NCBI GenBank assembly: GCA_037893245.1
Contig: JBAIAA010000866.1
Location: forward strand, 496,001 to 560,000
DNA from: Crossaster papposus
Lineage: Eukaryota > Echinodermata > Asteroidea > Velatida > Solasteridae
Length of the DNA stretch: 64,000 nt
Reading direction: 5' to 3'
Part shown: in pieces, positions 1 through 15,200 of the stretch
Position numbering within the stretch: the stretch's first letter is position 1
How the letters are laid out: every line of letters starts with the position of its first letter
The notes under the pieces: model-generated
What the model saw: the letters and a program-made list of their open reading frames with translations, nothing else
What the model was told of the DNA's origin: nothing
The model's database searches: none
Program-made: the position numbers and the translations under genes

Positions 1-203
1 AGGCTCCACAACTCTGAAAATGCGACCATAGACATCCATGGCTCTGACCCACAGACAAAGGGAGCGTGCCGCAGCTGAGACACGTCCAATAATGTCTGGT
101 TGGAAGTCAGGTTGTGTACAGTACTGGCCAATACGCTTCAAAACCCGGTCAGACATGTTGTCTTTGTCAAACTCTATCAGTTCTTTGATGAAATTCTGGT
201 TAC
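1..203 (-). CDS. DNAH2: DNAH2 window exon 32 (cut by window edge), microtubule-binding domain
   Basis: Fragment residues 1800-1867. It includes [20 protein letters not shown] and then [20 protein letters not shown], the far side of the microtubule-binding domain leading back to the second stalk helix. No donor is seen before base 1, so the exon probably runs on. The stalk return helix, AAA5 and AAA6 must lie beyond. Confidence 0.96.
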
Positions 204-3200
204 CTGAAATTGTTATTTAAAGAAGGAAACAAATCAAGATAAATACACCTCAAGAGCTCCCTTTAATCTAAATCATGAATCAAGAATATGAAGAACTGTC
301 CCAATCCTGTTAGCTTCAATTCTTAAAGTCATTGACAGTAATTGTTATCATCATTGTTCTCTTAACCAGTTTGCGCCGGGATTATTGTAACATTCACCGA
401 GCCGAGGCACGGGGTTATTTTTAACGAAACTCGATCTGACGCAGGTTCAGGCCGATTGTACCGAGAAGCACTCCCATGACATTTTGAATCTCGGAAAAAA
501 TGTGTACTACGTCCTCCGGTGCGAACTCTAATTTACTGTCCAGCTCTGTTAAGGTTTTGGAACCAGAGCACCTCACCTTCAAATCATACAGTTTAGTGCA
601 AGGGGCATATCAGAGAAAAAAATGAATGTCACGGTCATACGTAGGGAATAACAGTGTGAGGACCCAGTCTTTAGTGCGTAATAACAGACGGGGGTTGAGG
701 GATGGCTGCCGTTAATGAATCGTTATAAATACCATTTTAACTAAATAAACAGTGAAAATGCTCAAAATTTTGTGACTTTACAGACTTTTGTGTTCGTGTT
801 CAGGTGGCATATTTTAGCTTATGCATGGAACCCTGTCTCTTAAATATGTGTTGTTATTATTACTCGTACTTTTATTGAGACCAGACTAACTGACCAAGTC
901 CAGTGCAGTGCAGTGCATAACAACTTGCTAACGACACATACGCACATAGTTTTGAAAAATGATGCGCTCGGTGATACAAACGTTCTACGTGCCCGCGTAT
1001 AGCGAGAGCAGTATAAAGATTTGGCGAGTGCTTTAATTTATGTATGTACACAGATTGCTGTACTGTTGCAAGTTGGTGTAGGACTGTTGTATTCGGCCAA
1101 TCATTGTGTACATGCACAGGATGCTTGATCAAAGCTGGTTCAGACCAATCAGAAGCTACCAACTTCCCAAGGTATTTATTAAAATGTATTAACAAATTTG
1201 TTAACCCTTTGCACGCTATCGGCGACTCCAGTCGCCCAGCGCATTTATTCCCACACTGCTATGGGCAACTACAGTCGCCCGCGACAACGTTCTATTTATA
1301 AATGAATGAATATGACAAACCATTGACCCCTGACCCTCACCCGGGTACCATTGGATAGATGATTACGAGGCTAACGTTGTTCAACCATAAATTTACACTC
1401 GTTTCTTACAAAATTCTCTGCTATTTTCGATTGAAAATCTGTCCGTTCCGCTGTTCGAGTGTTCAATGGACGCCGGAGCTGCATTTCAGGAGATTTTGGG
1501 GGACTCAGACTCCGGAGATTCTGACTTTGAAGGCCTTTTTCAGGACGATTATGTCAACGATAGTGTCGACAACGAGTATGCCAGTGTGTACGAGAACGTG
1601 ATGAAGGTTTTATTGATGACGATAGTAGTGATGGGGCACAACGCGACGATGGCCCGGGTGGAGTTCGCCAGCAAGCGGAAGGTGATGCGGCTCCTAACGC
1701 GGCTCGGATCGCAGCTCGTAATGATGCATTTCGGAGGGCTTACCACCACAACTGGCTGATCAATTTTAGCCATCCTCAAGGCCACCAATGGAGAGGAAAT
1801 TGTTGCATTTTCCTGTAAAACACACTCATCATAGAGTAAAAAGCTTCAGGACATATTAGTGTGCATTACTTAGTGACTTGCACAGGAAATCCAGCGTCAT
1901 GGGAATACGTGTGTATATGAATGGTAGCGTGCTAAGAGTTAATGTTTGCAACATGTACACGACTTATCTTACACACATCTTTGACATTATTCCCAATATA
2001 CATGTACACCCATACAGTTATTGCATCATTCTGCCCATTAACCCTAACTCTCCGGAGGTGTGCAAATTTGTGTTAAAATGAGAAGAGTCAGGACTGTTAG
2101 GGTAATGCATATACTTGTCCAAGGGATTCCATATGGATATGCAAAATTCAAAAACTGGATGTAATCCAGTACTACAAGTCTGTAACTTTTTCAAGATCTT
2201 TGGAACCCTATAGTGCGGACGAAAGTGAACAAATGTTATTGTAGTTGTACATCAAACCATTTTCTAATTACAACTGAAAAATTTTCTTGCCAAATCTGAT
2301 TGTCCTGTGTGTGTTTTAATAAAAAATTTAAAAACTTTAAAAGTTTGGGTTTTTACCAATAGGGTGAACTTATATCTGTGATTCTAATGGCAATTCTGTG
2401 GCAAGATCTCAAATATTACTTTTGCAGAAGGTAAATCATGCTTTATTTGATAAGCCAGTTTTGGGTATTAAAAGTCATTCTTGAAAGTGGGTAAGTGGAA
2501 AATCACAGGTGGGTAAGTGGTAGGTAAGTGAAGAAAAAAATTTGAGGCTTGCCCTGTACAAAGGCTTAGCCACTCTGTTTCGCACATCACCACATCAATA
2601 TGGGCTATTATCTGCAGCAAGGCCCCTACCTGATTTCAAGCCACATGTTTACGATTTCCCCATCACACTCTCCTCCCCTCAATCAAACTAACCAGCAATT
2701 TGCTCTTTCTACCCAATCCCCAAATTGTAAAAGAAGCAATACTTTCGCAGTAATTACCCAATTGTCTCTTTGCCTCAGCCCATGTAGGTTCTGCTCCTTT
2801 CAGGATCATGACAGCTTCCATCACTTTCTCAACTAATGCTGGTGGTCGTCCATATGATTTGATCTCTCCAATGTCTTTCTTGTTAAGGGATTCCAAAGCC
2901 TTTATAAAAAAGAAAAGAAAAGTAACTTATAAATTGAAGTCCATTTTTTTGGTAAATGGAATCTGTGGTAGCTGGTACATCTGAAAGGAATGTCTTGTGT
3001 AAATCTGTTCATTACCTTGACTGCCTCTTCTAATGCAGGTAAAGCCTCGGCTAAATCTTGCTGGGCAGCATCGGCCATGACCTGACATCGAACCTCTTCC
3101 TCTCCGATCTTTTCGCTACGAGCTTGTACACTCTGAACAAAAACAAATAAGTACAAAACATGTAATACATCTTTGGAATGAATGATAAATAGAATCTTCA

Positions 3201-6200
3201 GATATTATTTTGTTAACCACAAATAAAATTTGACAGAGGACTCCACAAAGAGTGGAGAAGCAAATATGCAAAGACGGAGGAGACTTTTTTTTTATAATCA
3301 GCCACACACAATGTAATTTTTATATTATTATGCTGAATTGCAGGGGGGGTTTTGATTTAAAAAATGATTATTATAATTATTATTATTATTATATTTATTT
3401 CGTTGGGGGGGGGGGGGGGGGGGCAATCTTGCCCATTGACAATGGTCCGGAAATAGAGCAACAAACTGCAGAATCGTATGGCATGTTTTGTCTACCAAAA
3501 GACTAATGTTTATAATGCTTTCATTGATCCAAAATGTGTCGACAGAACCAAGGATTCAAACTCTATCTTCTACCTTTTATGAACCTAAAATAAACATATT
3601 TTGCAGATAAAGTAGTGGGGGGAAAACTAGGGGGGGGGAGAAAATAATCTTGGGGGAAAATTCCCCCACACCTTATAGCGCCGCCACTGTTTGCAGTAGC
3701 TTAATATTTAAAAGGGACAAAATGTTAAATTTGCCAAATTTAAACAATACTTTCGGATGAATATATGAATTTCAGGGAATGCGGCTTGGCTTTAGTGTAC
3801 TGCAATGGTGGTCAATCACAGAGAAACTGGATGGTCACATGGTACTTTGATGTCATTATGATTGAAAACTATAAAGCCATGAGCAAGTTCGTCAAGAACT
3901 ATAGGTAACCATAGTTTGACTAGTAGTTGGATGATGATGGGACTAGTCTAGTCAACTTTTTGCGACTGGTCTTATAGCCACGCTGGTTACAATAGCAAAA
4001 ATTGTTGTCACCATTCTGTCACTTTTGTCAACATTGTACGATAATAACGACTGTTATGTAAGTTATCCTAAACTACGCAATAACTGTTACGGTGTAAATA
4101 TTAAAATGAACATATCAAGTTGAAATATTGTTTAGCCGGTATGAGTATGATGTTTTCGGCGCCACAAAAGTTCGACTGGAGTTGTTCATGGCACATGCGC
4201 TAGTGACATCACAAACCAACCACTAGTGAACCATTGGTCCTTGACGGAACTTGCTCCATGATGCACAGAACATGAATATTATGGTTGAATTGCTGAAGTA
4301 ACATACTTTTTGTTGCTCATCTGCCTCCCTCTTTTGCTGAACAATGATCACAAGGTATTCCTCGCATTGCTTCTGGAACTGGGCAACTTTGGTCTTTGCA
4401 TCCTCCAACTCAACAGACATGACTTCAACTTTCGCTCTTGTATCATCGATTTTGAAGAGACCATTCTTGAGTTTGTTAGCAGAATCTCCTAACTCCTTCC
4501 GCTTCTCATACAGAAGACTGTAAGGACAGATTAAAAATAGAATTGAGAATTGGGTATGAAATGACTATTCATAAATACCCAAGACAGTTTACTCATTCCT
4601 ATTGGTCGAGAGCCCGTCACGTGGCCGGTTTTAAACGGATGATAAAACACAGACCAGTTTTAAACATTTTTTCAATGTCACATGAAATTTGACACCTGTT
4701 AAATCTGATCGCTTTACACTTTTATTGGTTGAAACCTCAATTCTCCAAAATCCTCATTGCAGTTTTGGAGGATTTTTTAGGATTGAGGATGAATGGCAAT
4801 TAGAGGATGCAATGGGTCAAGGTGGTAGGCAATACCCAGCATTCTTTATGTTCAGCCATGCATAATGGAACCCTTCATTATGCTCAATACCATCCACACT
4901 GCTTCTAGTAATGTAAATGTCATCAGCACTGACTCAACCCTTAGCATTGATTGAATGAGGATTTTGGAGCATTGAGGCAGTGGTCACCCCTCCACTTTCT
5001 TTCTTTCGTATGATAAGCAGCTTAACGCGTTACTGCATACATCGGTTTGATGACATTAGTGGAAACAGGGTGGACCTTGTGAAGGTTGTCATCTCTCACC
5101 CCACCCCTCCACTGAACAAATGCAAACAAATCAAAAACGATGATTTAGAAGGATTGAGGATGGTTCCTAGCCAAAAGGACCAAGGGGATTAGGGTTAATT
5201 CACGCTGTACCGGCAGCTTCCGTTTCCCATAGCATCGCGCAGTACGCGAGCGTGTGCCAACGTCCATGAGGATTTGGCTTACCTCCCAGACTGATCACGT
5301 GATTCGAGGAACATACCATAAATGTATCTAGAGGAGTGTTTTCAAAATCTGACAATGTATGAACAATAATTCTTTAACAAAATCGTTGGAAACTTATACT
5401 TTTTAACTTTGTTTTGATGTATTTTACCGAAAAGTTTATTAAGAATGGGAATAAATAATGTACATGTACATGTATGGGCCTGGACATTGTTAATGCCCGA
5501 GCAGAATCCAGGCTCGTGATGAGCCGGTATTAAACGTACGATCAAAACTTGCCAATCACTTATTTATTCCCTTAATATTGCTCAAGCAATTGTCAGTTTT
5601 ACATTAACATAGTCAATTTGAACTGTGTTTGGCAAATTTGTCTGTCCTGGGATGGGTGTATCGTATTAAATGTACAGATGAGTGCTGAAGGCCATTGGGA
5701 TAGCACAAATGGGACCAAGTGTGCATGCATGCATATTAAAATGCAAATGTCATCGCACACACATTGGTACTACATAAATGCATTAGGATTAGCCAAACAA
5801 TAGGCACTGCATTTAGAAAGCTCAAGTCCCCCTCTTAATTATACCGTGAATTCTTTGGCAAAAAAAAGAAATATTTACCCTTTAACAAGACAAAAATGTA
5901 GACTTACTCTTTATATCCCGTGACGAGCTCCAGGTAATTAGTTGGGGTGACATAGTTGTGGCGCTTCAATTCAAACAACAGTTTGCGTGAACTCTCAACG
6001 ACAGAGCGATGCATTGTGCAAAAGATCTGAGCCATGTTACTCTTTATCTAACAAAGAAAGAACAAGATCATATTATGATTAAATATGTAAAAAGTAACAA
6101 AACTTTTCAAAGAGACCATTGCTTAACATTTAAATTGGATTTTGAAAGGTAATCTAAATGCTGCAGCATGCTGTTGCTCATACTAATGATGAGAATGTTG

Positions 6201-9200
6201 TTGCTTTTGTAATTTTAGGCCGGTGTGGAAGGTAATTCTGTCCCCCGGTAAAATTGTCCGGGGGGACAGAATTACCTAGGTAAAAGTGTCCCCCTGGAGA
6301 CGTTAATTATGTCCCCCTCCAGTTTATTCTGTCCCCTCTCTAGGTAATTGTGTCCCCCAATGTTCCACACATAAGCGGTTATTTTGATGTTATTTCAATA
6401 AAAAGCCCACATATGGTATTTATTATTTGGACTTTTCTTTCCTTCATCGATTTATCAAAACAAAAATACAAATAACTTTATTAATTAAATCAACCGATCT
6501 ACGTTTCTGCGCGAAAGGGAAAATGGCAGTAATCAGTATTTTTAGACTTCTTGCACGCGTACAGATTCTAGATACCCAGCAAGAAATAAGGCAGCACTTT
6601 TGACCGCCTGTAATTTGTAGGACTCTACACATCCTACAGACTTCCACAAATAATGCACCATGGAGGGGTGAACCTGTACTACACTGGTTGTTGCGTCTAG
6701 TGGGTGCTAGACTTGTGACGTTGCACGGGACAAATTTACCAGGGGGACATGTTTAACGGTGGACGGGGAGACAGAATTACCTGGAGGGGGACAGAAATAT
6801 ATAGGTAAATGTGTCCCCCCGGACAGATTTACCGGGTCACGGCCTGGTAAGTCTGTCCGGGGGGACACATTTACCAGGGGGGACAGAATTACCTTTCACA
6901 CCTGCAAGAAAAGTGATGAGGGAAAAAAGGCGACAATTCACCAAATTTGACAGATACATCTAACAAATACATACATGTACATGTACAGTCGTAAACCTTA
7001 TAACGACAGAGGATAGCCCTTTGTGTTTCCTTTATTTCTGTACTGTAACCTAACTCGCTTCACCTTACGCTACCCGAGCTCTTTTGTGTCTCGATCCTTG
7101 GTCGTAATACAAGGTAAGAGCATGTACATCATGTACATTACATGTCTAAAACAAAAAACCCGCATGTCCACGATTTGTGTGTGATGGACTGCCTTTATCC
7201 AATCATTATAAACAGGGTTCCTTGTGCAAATGCCTATTAACTCTCACAAGGCATGGATAATACTACCAATGAGTCAGTATTTCATAGTCCTAAATTCAAT
7301 CTACATGTACATTTTCCCTTTACCAGTGACTGACACCAGAGCGTTCTGCACCACATCACGTCGCGTCACACTCGGACACACACCATAAAAATGGCTAGAT
7401 ACAATGTAGTTGTTTCACAAACATGAAGTAAAGTTGTTGAACAAAATTGTTGAAAGTGTATAATTTTTTACTGGTTTACAAATTTTTAACCAAAAGGTAT
7501 TAATAAATGGAAATAAACTTACTTAGCTGGTATTATTAAAACAAGTATGTTCAAAACGGGCAGATGTAGATAATGCCCTCACTTTTAGTTCGGGCCATTA
7601 TCATGTCCACCAGTTTTAAACATACATGTACTTGCTTAAAACCAGCTAGCACATCCCTTTTTGTTATCATACTGTTCATATTTTTTCCCAGGGAATGCTA
7701 CATATGTATTTCAAATTTGTATCAAAACCCTTTCAATAAGTTACCAAATACGGGTACTTTGCCACTTTTCAGTTTCATCTAAGTTTATATCACACTGTTA
7801 TGGCATCCATCTGCTTCCGATTCACACTCATATCTCCAGTATGAATTGTCCCACCCTGGGAAATGCAAGAATTCAATCCTGTATTCTCAGTTTCTTCGAT
7901 TGCATCGTATCTATAGTGAAAATGATGACTTGCAAAGCCAACAGATGAAGTTATTTCTTTTACTTCTAGGGGGTACCTAGAAACTGTCATATCATTCGCT
8001 CTGAATCGCGTGTCCACCCTTACACGTCAGCAAGCACTGCGTCAGACCTCTCCTAAACAGCAATTGGCCTGCACTTCCCTTGTGTTGACATTCCACTCTC
8101 AGAACTTGAAGGTCCCTAACATCTTGACGACACTTTTCATGTCCCACCAAGAAGACCCTCTAACCAGCAGAATCATTAATCGCCGACCAACTAGTCAAAT
8201 CTACGCTACGCACCACACCCTACGACCTCGATCACATTCGTGGTAACTCGGAACCATGCCGCCGTACGCTGTGCAAGACATGACGGTATTTTGACCCTAG
8301 CATCACTTTAGTTGTTAGCCCCAAAGGTGGCTACCACATCCGTGTATGCCATGGTTTATGCTATCATTTGGCAACGCTGCAGCCAATTGTACATAGTATA
8401 TAAACAAAGCGACGATTGGGTGATCGTTTCGTAGAGCACCTGCAGAGCGTGAAACGGAACAACACAGAATCTGCAGTGGGACAACACTTCCACACCTCAT
8501 ACCATTGATGACATGCGCGTCTGCGTCTTGACAATGCAAAGCAAAAAACGTGGAAGGAGCGGGAGCAGCGTGTGATATTCCATCTCGGAACGCTATGCCC
8601 GCAGGGCATCAACATCAAATTCACCGTGTTTCCTCACAGCAACACAACCCTGAAGAAGGACGCCAAGTCCAAACATCGGCCCCCGCCAATAATACGGGTG
8701 AGCATTTCATTTATCTGAAGTCTTCACATTATTTTCTAAAACAGACTGCTTTTAGAAGAAAAAAACATTCATTTTTTGGAGTTCCCCAAAGCACACCAAC
8801 CTCCTGCAATATCTAATACCATACTGAATTCCATACATAAAGGAATGTTGAAACAGATCTAGCATGTTGCAAACACAATAATCAAGCCTTCCCCTAACTT
8901 GCTACCTTGTTTATCAGTTTGTTTGAATACCGTATTTATAGTTACACGTACCTCTTCGTTGCCTCCCACATCAATGGTTTCAAGATACTTTTCAGCAACT
9001 TCAATCAAGGCATCTTTTGGCCACTCTGTGAACCAATCAATTGTTGTGCAATTTACAAAAGCTGGGTACATCCGAATTCGATTTCTGTGAAGAAATAACA
9101 ATAAATTATAAGTTATTAACTTGAAGCACATATCAAACAAGCTCTTCTAAGTTCTACAGGAACTAACACAGCGAATATGTTTTCAGAGTTTGTATGGAGA

Positions 9201-12200
9201 AGATAGTACATGTAATAAGATTATAAAGTTTACTCTTGCACAATAAAACAAATCTCATTCGTAAGCTAGTTAGGTTATAAAAATAACTAGGAAAACAAAG
9301 TTTTTGATAGTTAACTCATAAAGAGACTGAAGAGAGATTCCAACGATGAAAAGTTCTTCTGTTATGATGTGCATTGGGTTGGGTCGACCAGGCAAAACTG
9401 ACCCGAAACATTCTACCGGTAGACATAATCCGAACCCAAACAGAAATTGATCTGAAGACGTCAACCGACCCGACCCGACCCGACACAACACAAATTCAGA
9501 AAAGAAACAAAAATAAATCAAAAAAAACCACCTGAATACATTGAAATCTAACTCGAAAACCTGGCTAACTTGAAGTAAGCATTTTTTTCCGGCAAAGGAA
9601 TAGCAAATTGTGGATAAACATGCCCACTTTTAAGGTAAGATACATGTACATCATTTGCAGATATCAAAACAAATTACTACTGAATTATTAGGAAATATCT
9701 TGCTTATTTGAAAGTAAATAATGATTGCAGGCATCTAGCCAAAAGATTGCGCTAGATATCCTGTAATTGTTCCGAAAAATTGTTTTTTATAACAAAAAAT
9801 TGGCCATCGCCAGACTGCGATCGCGAAAACAACAAAAACAACAAAAGAACCACTGCCTGACGCCGGTTGAAAACGAACGTAGTTTTTCTTGCTTTTCTCA
9901 GCATCAATGATTGTAAAACTTCGGACAGGCCAGTTAAACGATATTTACTATAAAATACAACCCCTCAAATCCACCCATTCATCAAGCAATTACCAATGGT
10001 GTATCCTACCTTTAACTTGAAAAATTGATCGATAAGCCCCGTTTAGGCGAATTCGAAATCGTCAGGTGCAGAAATAACCTTTAGCCCAAAGCAAGGGCAT
10101 TAACAATGTCCAGACCCATATCTTTCGAGTAAAATATTAACTATTTTGTTAAACAATGATATACTTGTTTTGTAAAACTCCCCTCTAGCTACGTTTATGG
10201 TATGTTACTCGAATATCCACTTGTGTAATCGGTCCGCGAGGTACATGTAAGGTACTGTAACTCCTAATATGGGCATTGGCGCGCGCATCCTGTGTACTGC
10301 ACAATGTTACGCAGAACGCAAGCTGCCAGTACAGCATGAATAAAGAACTATGACATACGAACTACATGTAGTTTGTAGTATTGCGCATGCCTTGTGAGGT
10401 TTCAAGACAAGATTTCACTGGCGTCCAAATTTCATGTGACACTGAAAAAGTGTTCACAAGATGGGCTCTCGACCAATAGCATTGGGTAAACTGTATGGGT
10501 AAAATGTATGAATGAATGGTGTAAATTTGTATTTAGAATGTCTTATTCAGCCTATCTACATTGTAGCTCAGAGTGATTGTTTATTACATGCAATGTAAAT
10601 TGGAAGGCTTTACTTACCTGAATGGATCTCCAACTGGACTCATGCAAAGCACTACATGTAGATTGGTGCGTACTCTCTCAATGTAGTATGCAAACATGCT
10701 GTCTGGAGATTCAGGAATGCCATCTTTCTTAGCATCTGCTGATAGGGCAGTACGAACCTGATGAAACACCAAAGGAGAGGGAGAGAGATAAAGATTTACT
10801 GTGCCATTTGAATAGTCCTAGCAACATTTACCTGGTATTTTGTTTAATAGGCCACATACAAACACAAGCCGGACAACATATTGTCTAGCTTTTGTTTGTA
10901 TTTAAACTTTTAGAATACCTAACTCCTATGTTTTCCCACAAAATGGACGTTCACCTAATCGTGGACCCTATTGTCTTGTTGTTGAAGGTCAACTATTTGA
11001 ATACACTTGTAGGAAAGACCACTGTCCCATTACTTTGTTGTTTGTTTCTCATGACGACACGCAGAGCATATACTGTCGGAACCGTTGAGTTCCCATTTTG
11101 TTTTTTTCAGAACCACACAAACTCACAAAAGAGAATTACCACATGATGCTACCGCTAAAAACTTTTAAATATCTTGTTTTTAATACATCTTGTTTGTTTG
11201 TTTCTATTGAAATCCCAATTTTTTTTCTAATAGGGCAGATACATTTCTAATGACCAACTTGCAGGATCTACACTGAATAAAAATATAAACGCCCCCAAAA
11301 TGGTCATTTGTCTTGATTTGTAAACACCATTTGTGCCCATCCCTGCCTCCACCACGCAATGGCACGTTCCCACATGACTTGCGACATCTGTGGCATGGAG
11401 ACTTCTGATGAAATTTGATATTTTGAGGTGGCCTTTTATCGTCCACAGGAGTGTATAAGGAGTATGTGAGTACTGGTCACGCTGTTTGAGCAGCGTCTGG
11501 GCATGCCACATCTGTGTTGTGGGTGGAATCACTGCATCACTGAGCAATTCCTCACTGGCAGAGATGGACACAAATGTTGTTTACAAATCAAGACAAATAA
11601 CCATTTTTGGGGCGTTTATATTTTTGGGGCGTTTATATTCTTGTTCAGTGTAGTATGTCTAGTGTTACTTTAGTTTATTACCCCATAAGAGACCATGCCT
11701 TGTAAGCTTGAGATGGCTTGGTTCATAATTGTCGCGAAAGCAAATTTTAAGGCTGCAAATTCGCAAAAGTTAAACACATTTCAACTCCGGCAAATATTCA
11801 CAGTGAATGTTTCATGGCAAATGCTTCATTCGCATTCTCGTGTAGTATAAAAAGGCAAATGCCTTTCTTGCCTTTCCTTATGGACATCATATATGACCTG
11901 CTCCAACGAAACCAGGACAAAGTTGACAAATGTTTGTTTAGATTTGGCTTTTTTTCAAATTCTTTAGGTTCTAAGCTTTAATATGATGTATCATTTACAT
12001 ATGTACCACCACCCTATCTACCCTGGGTGAGGATTTAGTGATAAAACCCTGACAACCTAATTATGAGATAAACAGCTTTGAAGTTCGGAAAAGCGTATTA
12101 TTTCTATACACAAGTGTTTCACAAAATCGACAAAAAACAAGCTTGTGTGTGACGGAATATGTTCAAATTTGGGGAGATTGTAAATAGTTCGTGATTCACA

Positions 12201-15200
12201 AAACAAAACAAAACTCAAAAAGTAAATTCCACCTTGAAATTACTTCACAAGTACATTGTAATGAAACACATTGTGCGACTTTGTCTGGGTTTCGTTGGAA
12301 CAGGTCACATATTGTCGTCCTACTACCCCGTATATTCTTAGTTTCACAACATTGAAATACATACCCTCACTAGTTGTACCCACAATTTTCCAGCATGGTA
12401 AAGGGTAAATGGGCGTTTCTACACCCCTCACGTCATGATTATTCAGTAGTTTCAACAATAATACTAAAATATATTGTTATTGCTCAGTCAACTAGTTACA
12501 CGTAGGCCCAGAGGTACATTAAAACACTTTGAAAAACGGCTTTTTTCGACTCTCACAGTAGCCAAGTAGATAATGGGTTAGGTTATAGATCGTAAGATTG
12601 GGGTTCGAGTTCGGATGGTGCTCATTTTTCATTGACTATTTTTGGATTGTTAGCTTATTGTGGGATGAGTTTAATTTAAGGGAAAGCAAGGTTCCGAGAA
12701 ACTAAGTGTATTCCATTCAGTGTGGTGTAGACACGCCCAGTTATGATAATTGGCCTTTACCATGCTGGAAAAAAAAATCATGCATCCTGTACCTCTTCAA
12801 ACTCTTCTGGTTTATACATGGCAGGCACTTCTCCACTGCTCAGGATGTTGTTGATGTCTTCTAGGAAGGATTCCTCCACTACTTGTGTGTCATTGAACAA
12901 GAAGACGGTTGGCTTGTTCTCTACACCCGCCATGTAATACAGGCGCTTCAAGTCTAGTCAATCAATAAACACATTCTATACTAAGAACATCTGCAACTAC
13001 ATGCTTTTTAAAAATGTTCTAGTCTCATTTAACAAGTGATGTGGCATTCAGGGCATATGTTAGGGGTTCTGGAAAAATGAGATGAAACTGGGCAGAGGTT
13101 GAAATGAGTGTTCTCGGTAAGAGGATAACATTCTCCTGACAATGCTGTTTCTTGCACTTTAATCGGACATTCCTTTAACAAGTATTTGCTGTTTAAAGTT
13201 TGCATTTTATCAACATGTTACAAAAGTAAATTATTGGGAAAAGGGCCTTTGAATTTTTGAGCTGTGCACATTTGATATTAAAAGATAACAATTGTTTTTC
13301 CTTAAACATTTTTGTACACTACTTTCATACTATTTCTTAACAAAATGTAGTTACTGGTACATGTACAGTGTAGTAGGCATACATGTACCTGTACCAAAGA
13401 TTACAAGTATCAATAAATCTGAAAAATAAAACATATCGCCCAATAGGCCTATGTATTATTTTCCAGTTTTCTCCACTATGCCCTGTGCCTTCTCATTTTG
13501 ACAGTACGCCTCACATATTTGGCATGCTTCAAATTTTAAATCACTATAGATGTATGTATTGAGCCACATCTCCCAAGAATAGTCTTTTCCTGGCTCTGAC
13601 TGCTCCATAAACAGTGAAGATTTTCAAATTTTGGAGAAAACAAATTAAAAAAAACCAACGTGCCATAAAGCAAAATCTACTGTGTCAACCTCAAATGATA
13701 CAATTATGTAACCCTCAAGCACAAAAAAGTCAGATTTCATTTAGAAAATTTAAAAACCCGCAAAGACAGAAAAGAATACGTATGTGTTTCCGAAGAACGG
13801 CTGAGAATGTGTGACAACTTGGCAAAATTTCCTTCTGCATTTATGCGTCCTCTAAACCACATGATCACCCCGGAAATAACGTATTTCGCAGGTATTGGAC
13901 GGAATAAGCACGGGAAAGGGTAAAGGAAGGAGATAGGAAGAAGGCGGATGGGACAGGAAGGGAAGGACGGGATTAGGTAAGGATACTTTTCTATGGCGTA
14001 GGAACGAGATAAGTACAGAATAAACGAGCAAGAGACTTGTTATTAAACAGGCAACAATAATGATTGATGTGTGGGTGGATTGCCACTGTCTGGATCATGT
14101 CTTAAACAATTTTTTAATATTCAATGCATAAAACCTATGTGCGACTAGGGCTTTAATTTGCACGCAGGGTTTTGAGGCTTGGGCACAGCTAATGGTTTGA
14201 GAAAGTAAAGCCTAAGATATATTACTTTTTGTCTAAATTATGGTGGTTTTTTTTGTTCATTGCTTTCAAGTTTTAATTTGATTCCATTCAGCAATAGACC
14301 GATTGACTAAAAAAAATTGACTAATCACAGTGCAATCACAAGGTCCGACAAATTGTCTCCATTTTGTCTGACAAAAATACTTCAGTTAAGCATAGCTGAC
14401 TGCACCCTTTTTGTGGATTTAACCTTTGTTTCCCTTGTACACCTACATGTAATTCCATCATCAGCCTCATTTTAATTGTTGTCCTGGTTACATGTAAGTG
14501 TGTTGTTATGTTATTCAACTCCCAGAACTGTTAAAGGTAGGATACACCATTTGGAAATATCGAAAATGTTTACTACCAAATTATTAAGAAATATCTTACC
14601 CTATTGGAAAGTAAATAATGATTCTAGGCATCCAGCAAAATGATTGCGCTATAGATAACCTGTAATTATTCCGGACGGCGATCACAAAAAGAATAATAAT
14701 AACATAAGAATAACTGCCGGTTGAAAACAAATTGTTTTCGCGGCATCCATGATTGTAAAACTTCGGACAGGTCAGTTAAACGATATTTACTATAAAATGC
14801 AACCACCCAAATCCACCCATTCATGATAATTCAAGCAATTACCAATGGTGTATTCTACCGTAAATAAAGGGGAAAGGTATTTTGGGCCATTTTCTGAGCC
14901 AAAGGCATTACCTACTTTAAGTACTTGTACACAATTATACTAGCTTTTAATGCTACATGTATGCATGCTAAGGTAGGCATGATCTACTGGATCAGTGTAT
15001 TTGCCAAATTAATAATTTATTACATTAGTGAATTTGTTATTCCTGTCTTGCCTGTGTTTTACTGTTTCCAATCACTGTCATAACATTTGTCAGAAAATAC
15101 TTACAACTATCAGATTTTGTCTTATTCTCCTATTCCATACATCATTTGTGACTGATTCTGTGCTGTGGCGTCACCTACTGTATACATAAATGTACCAGTA

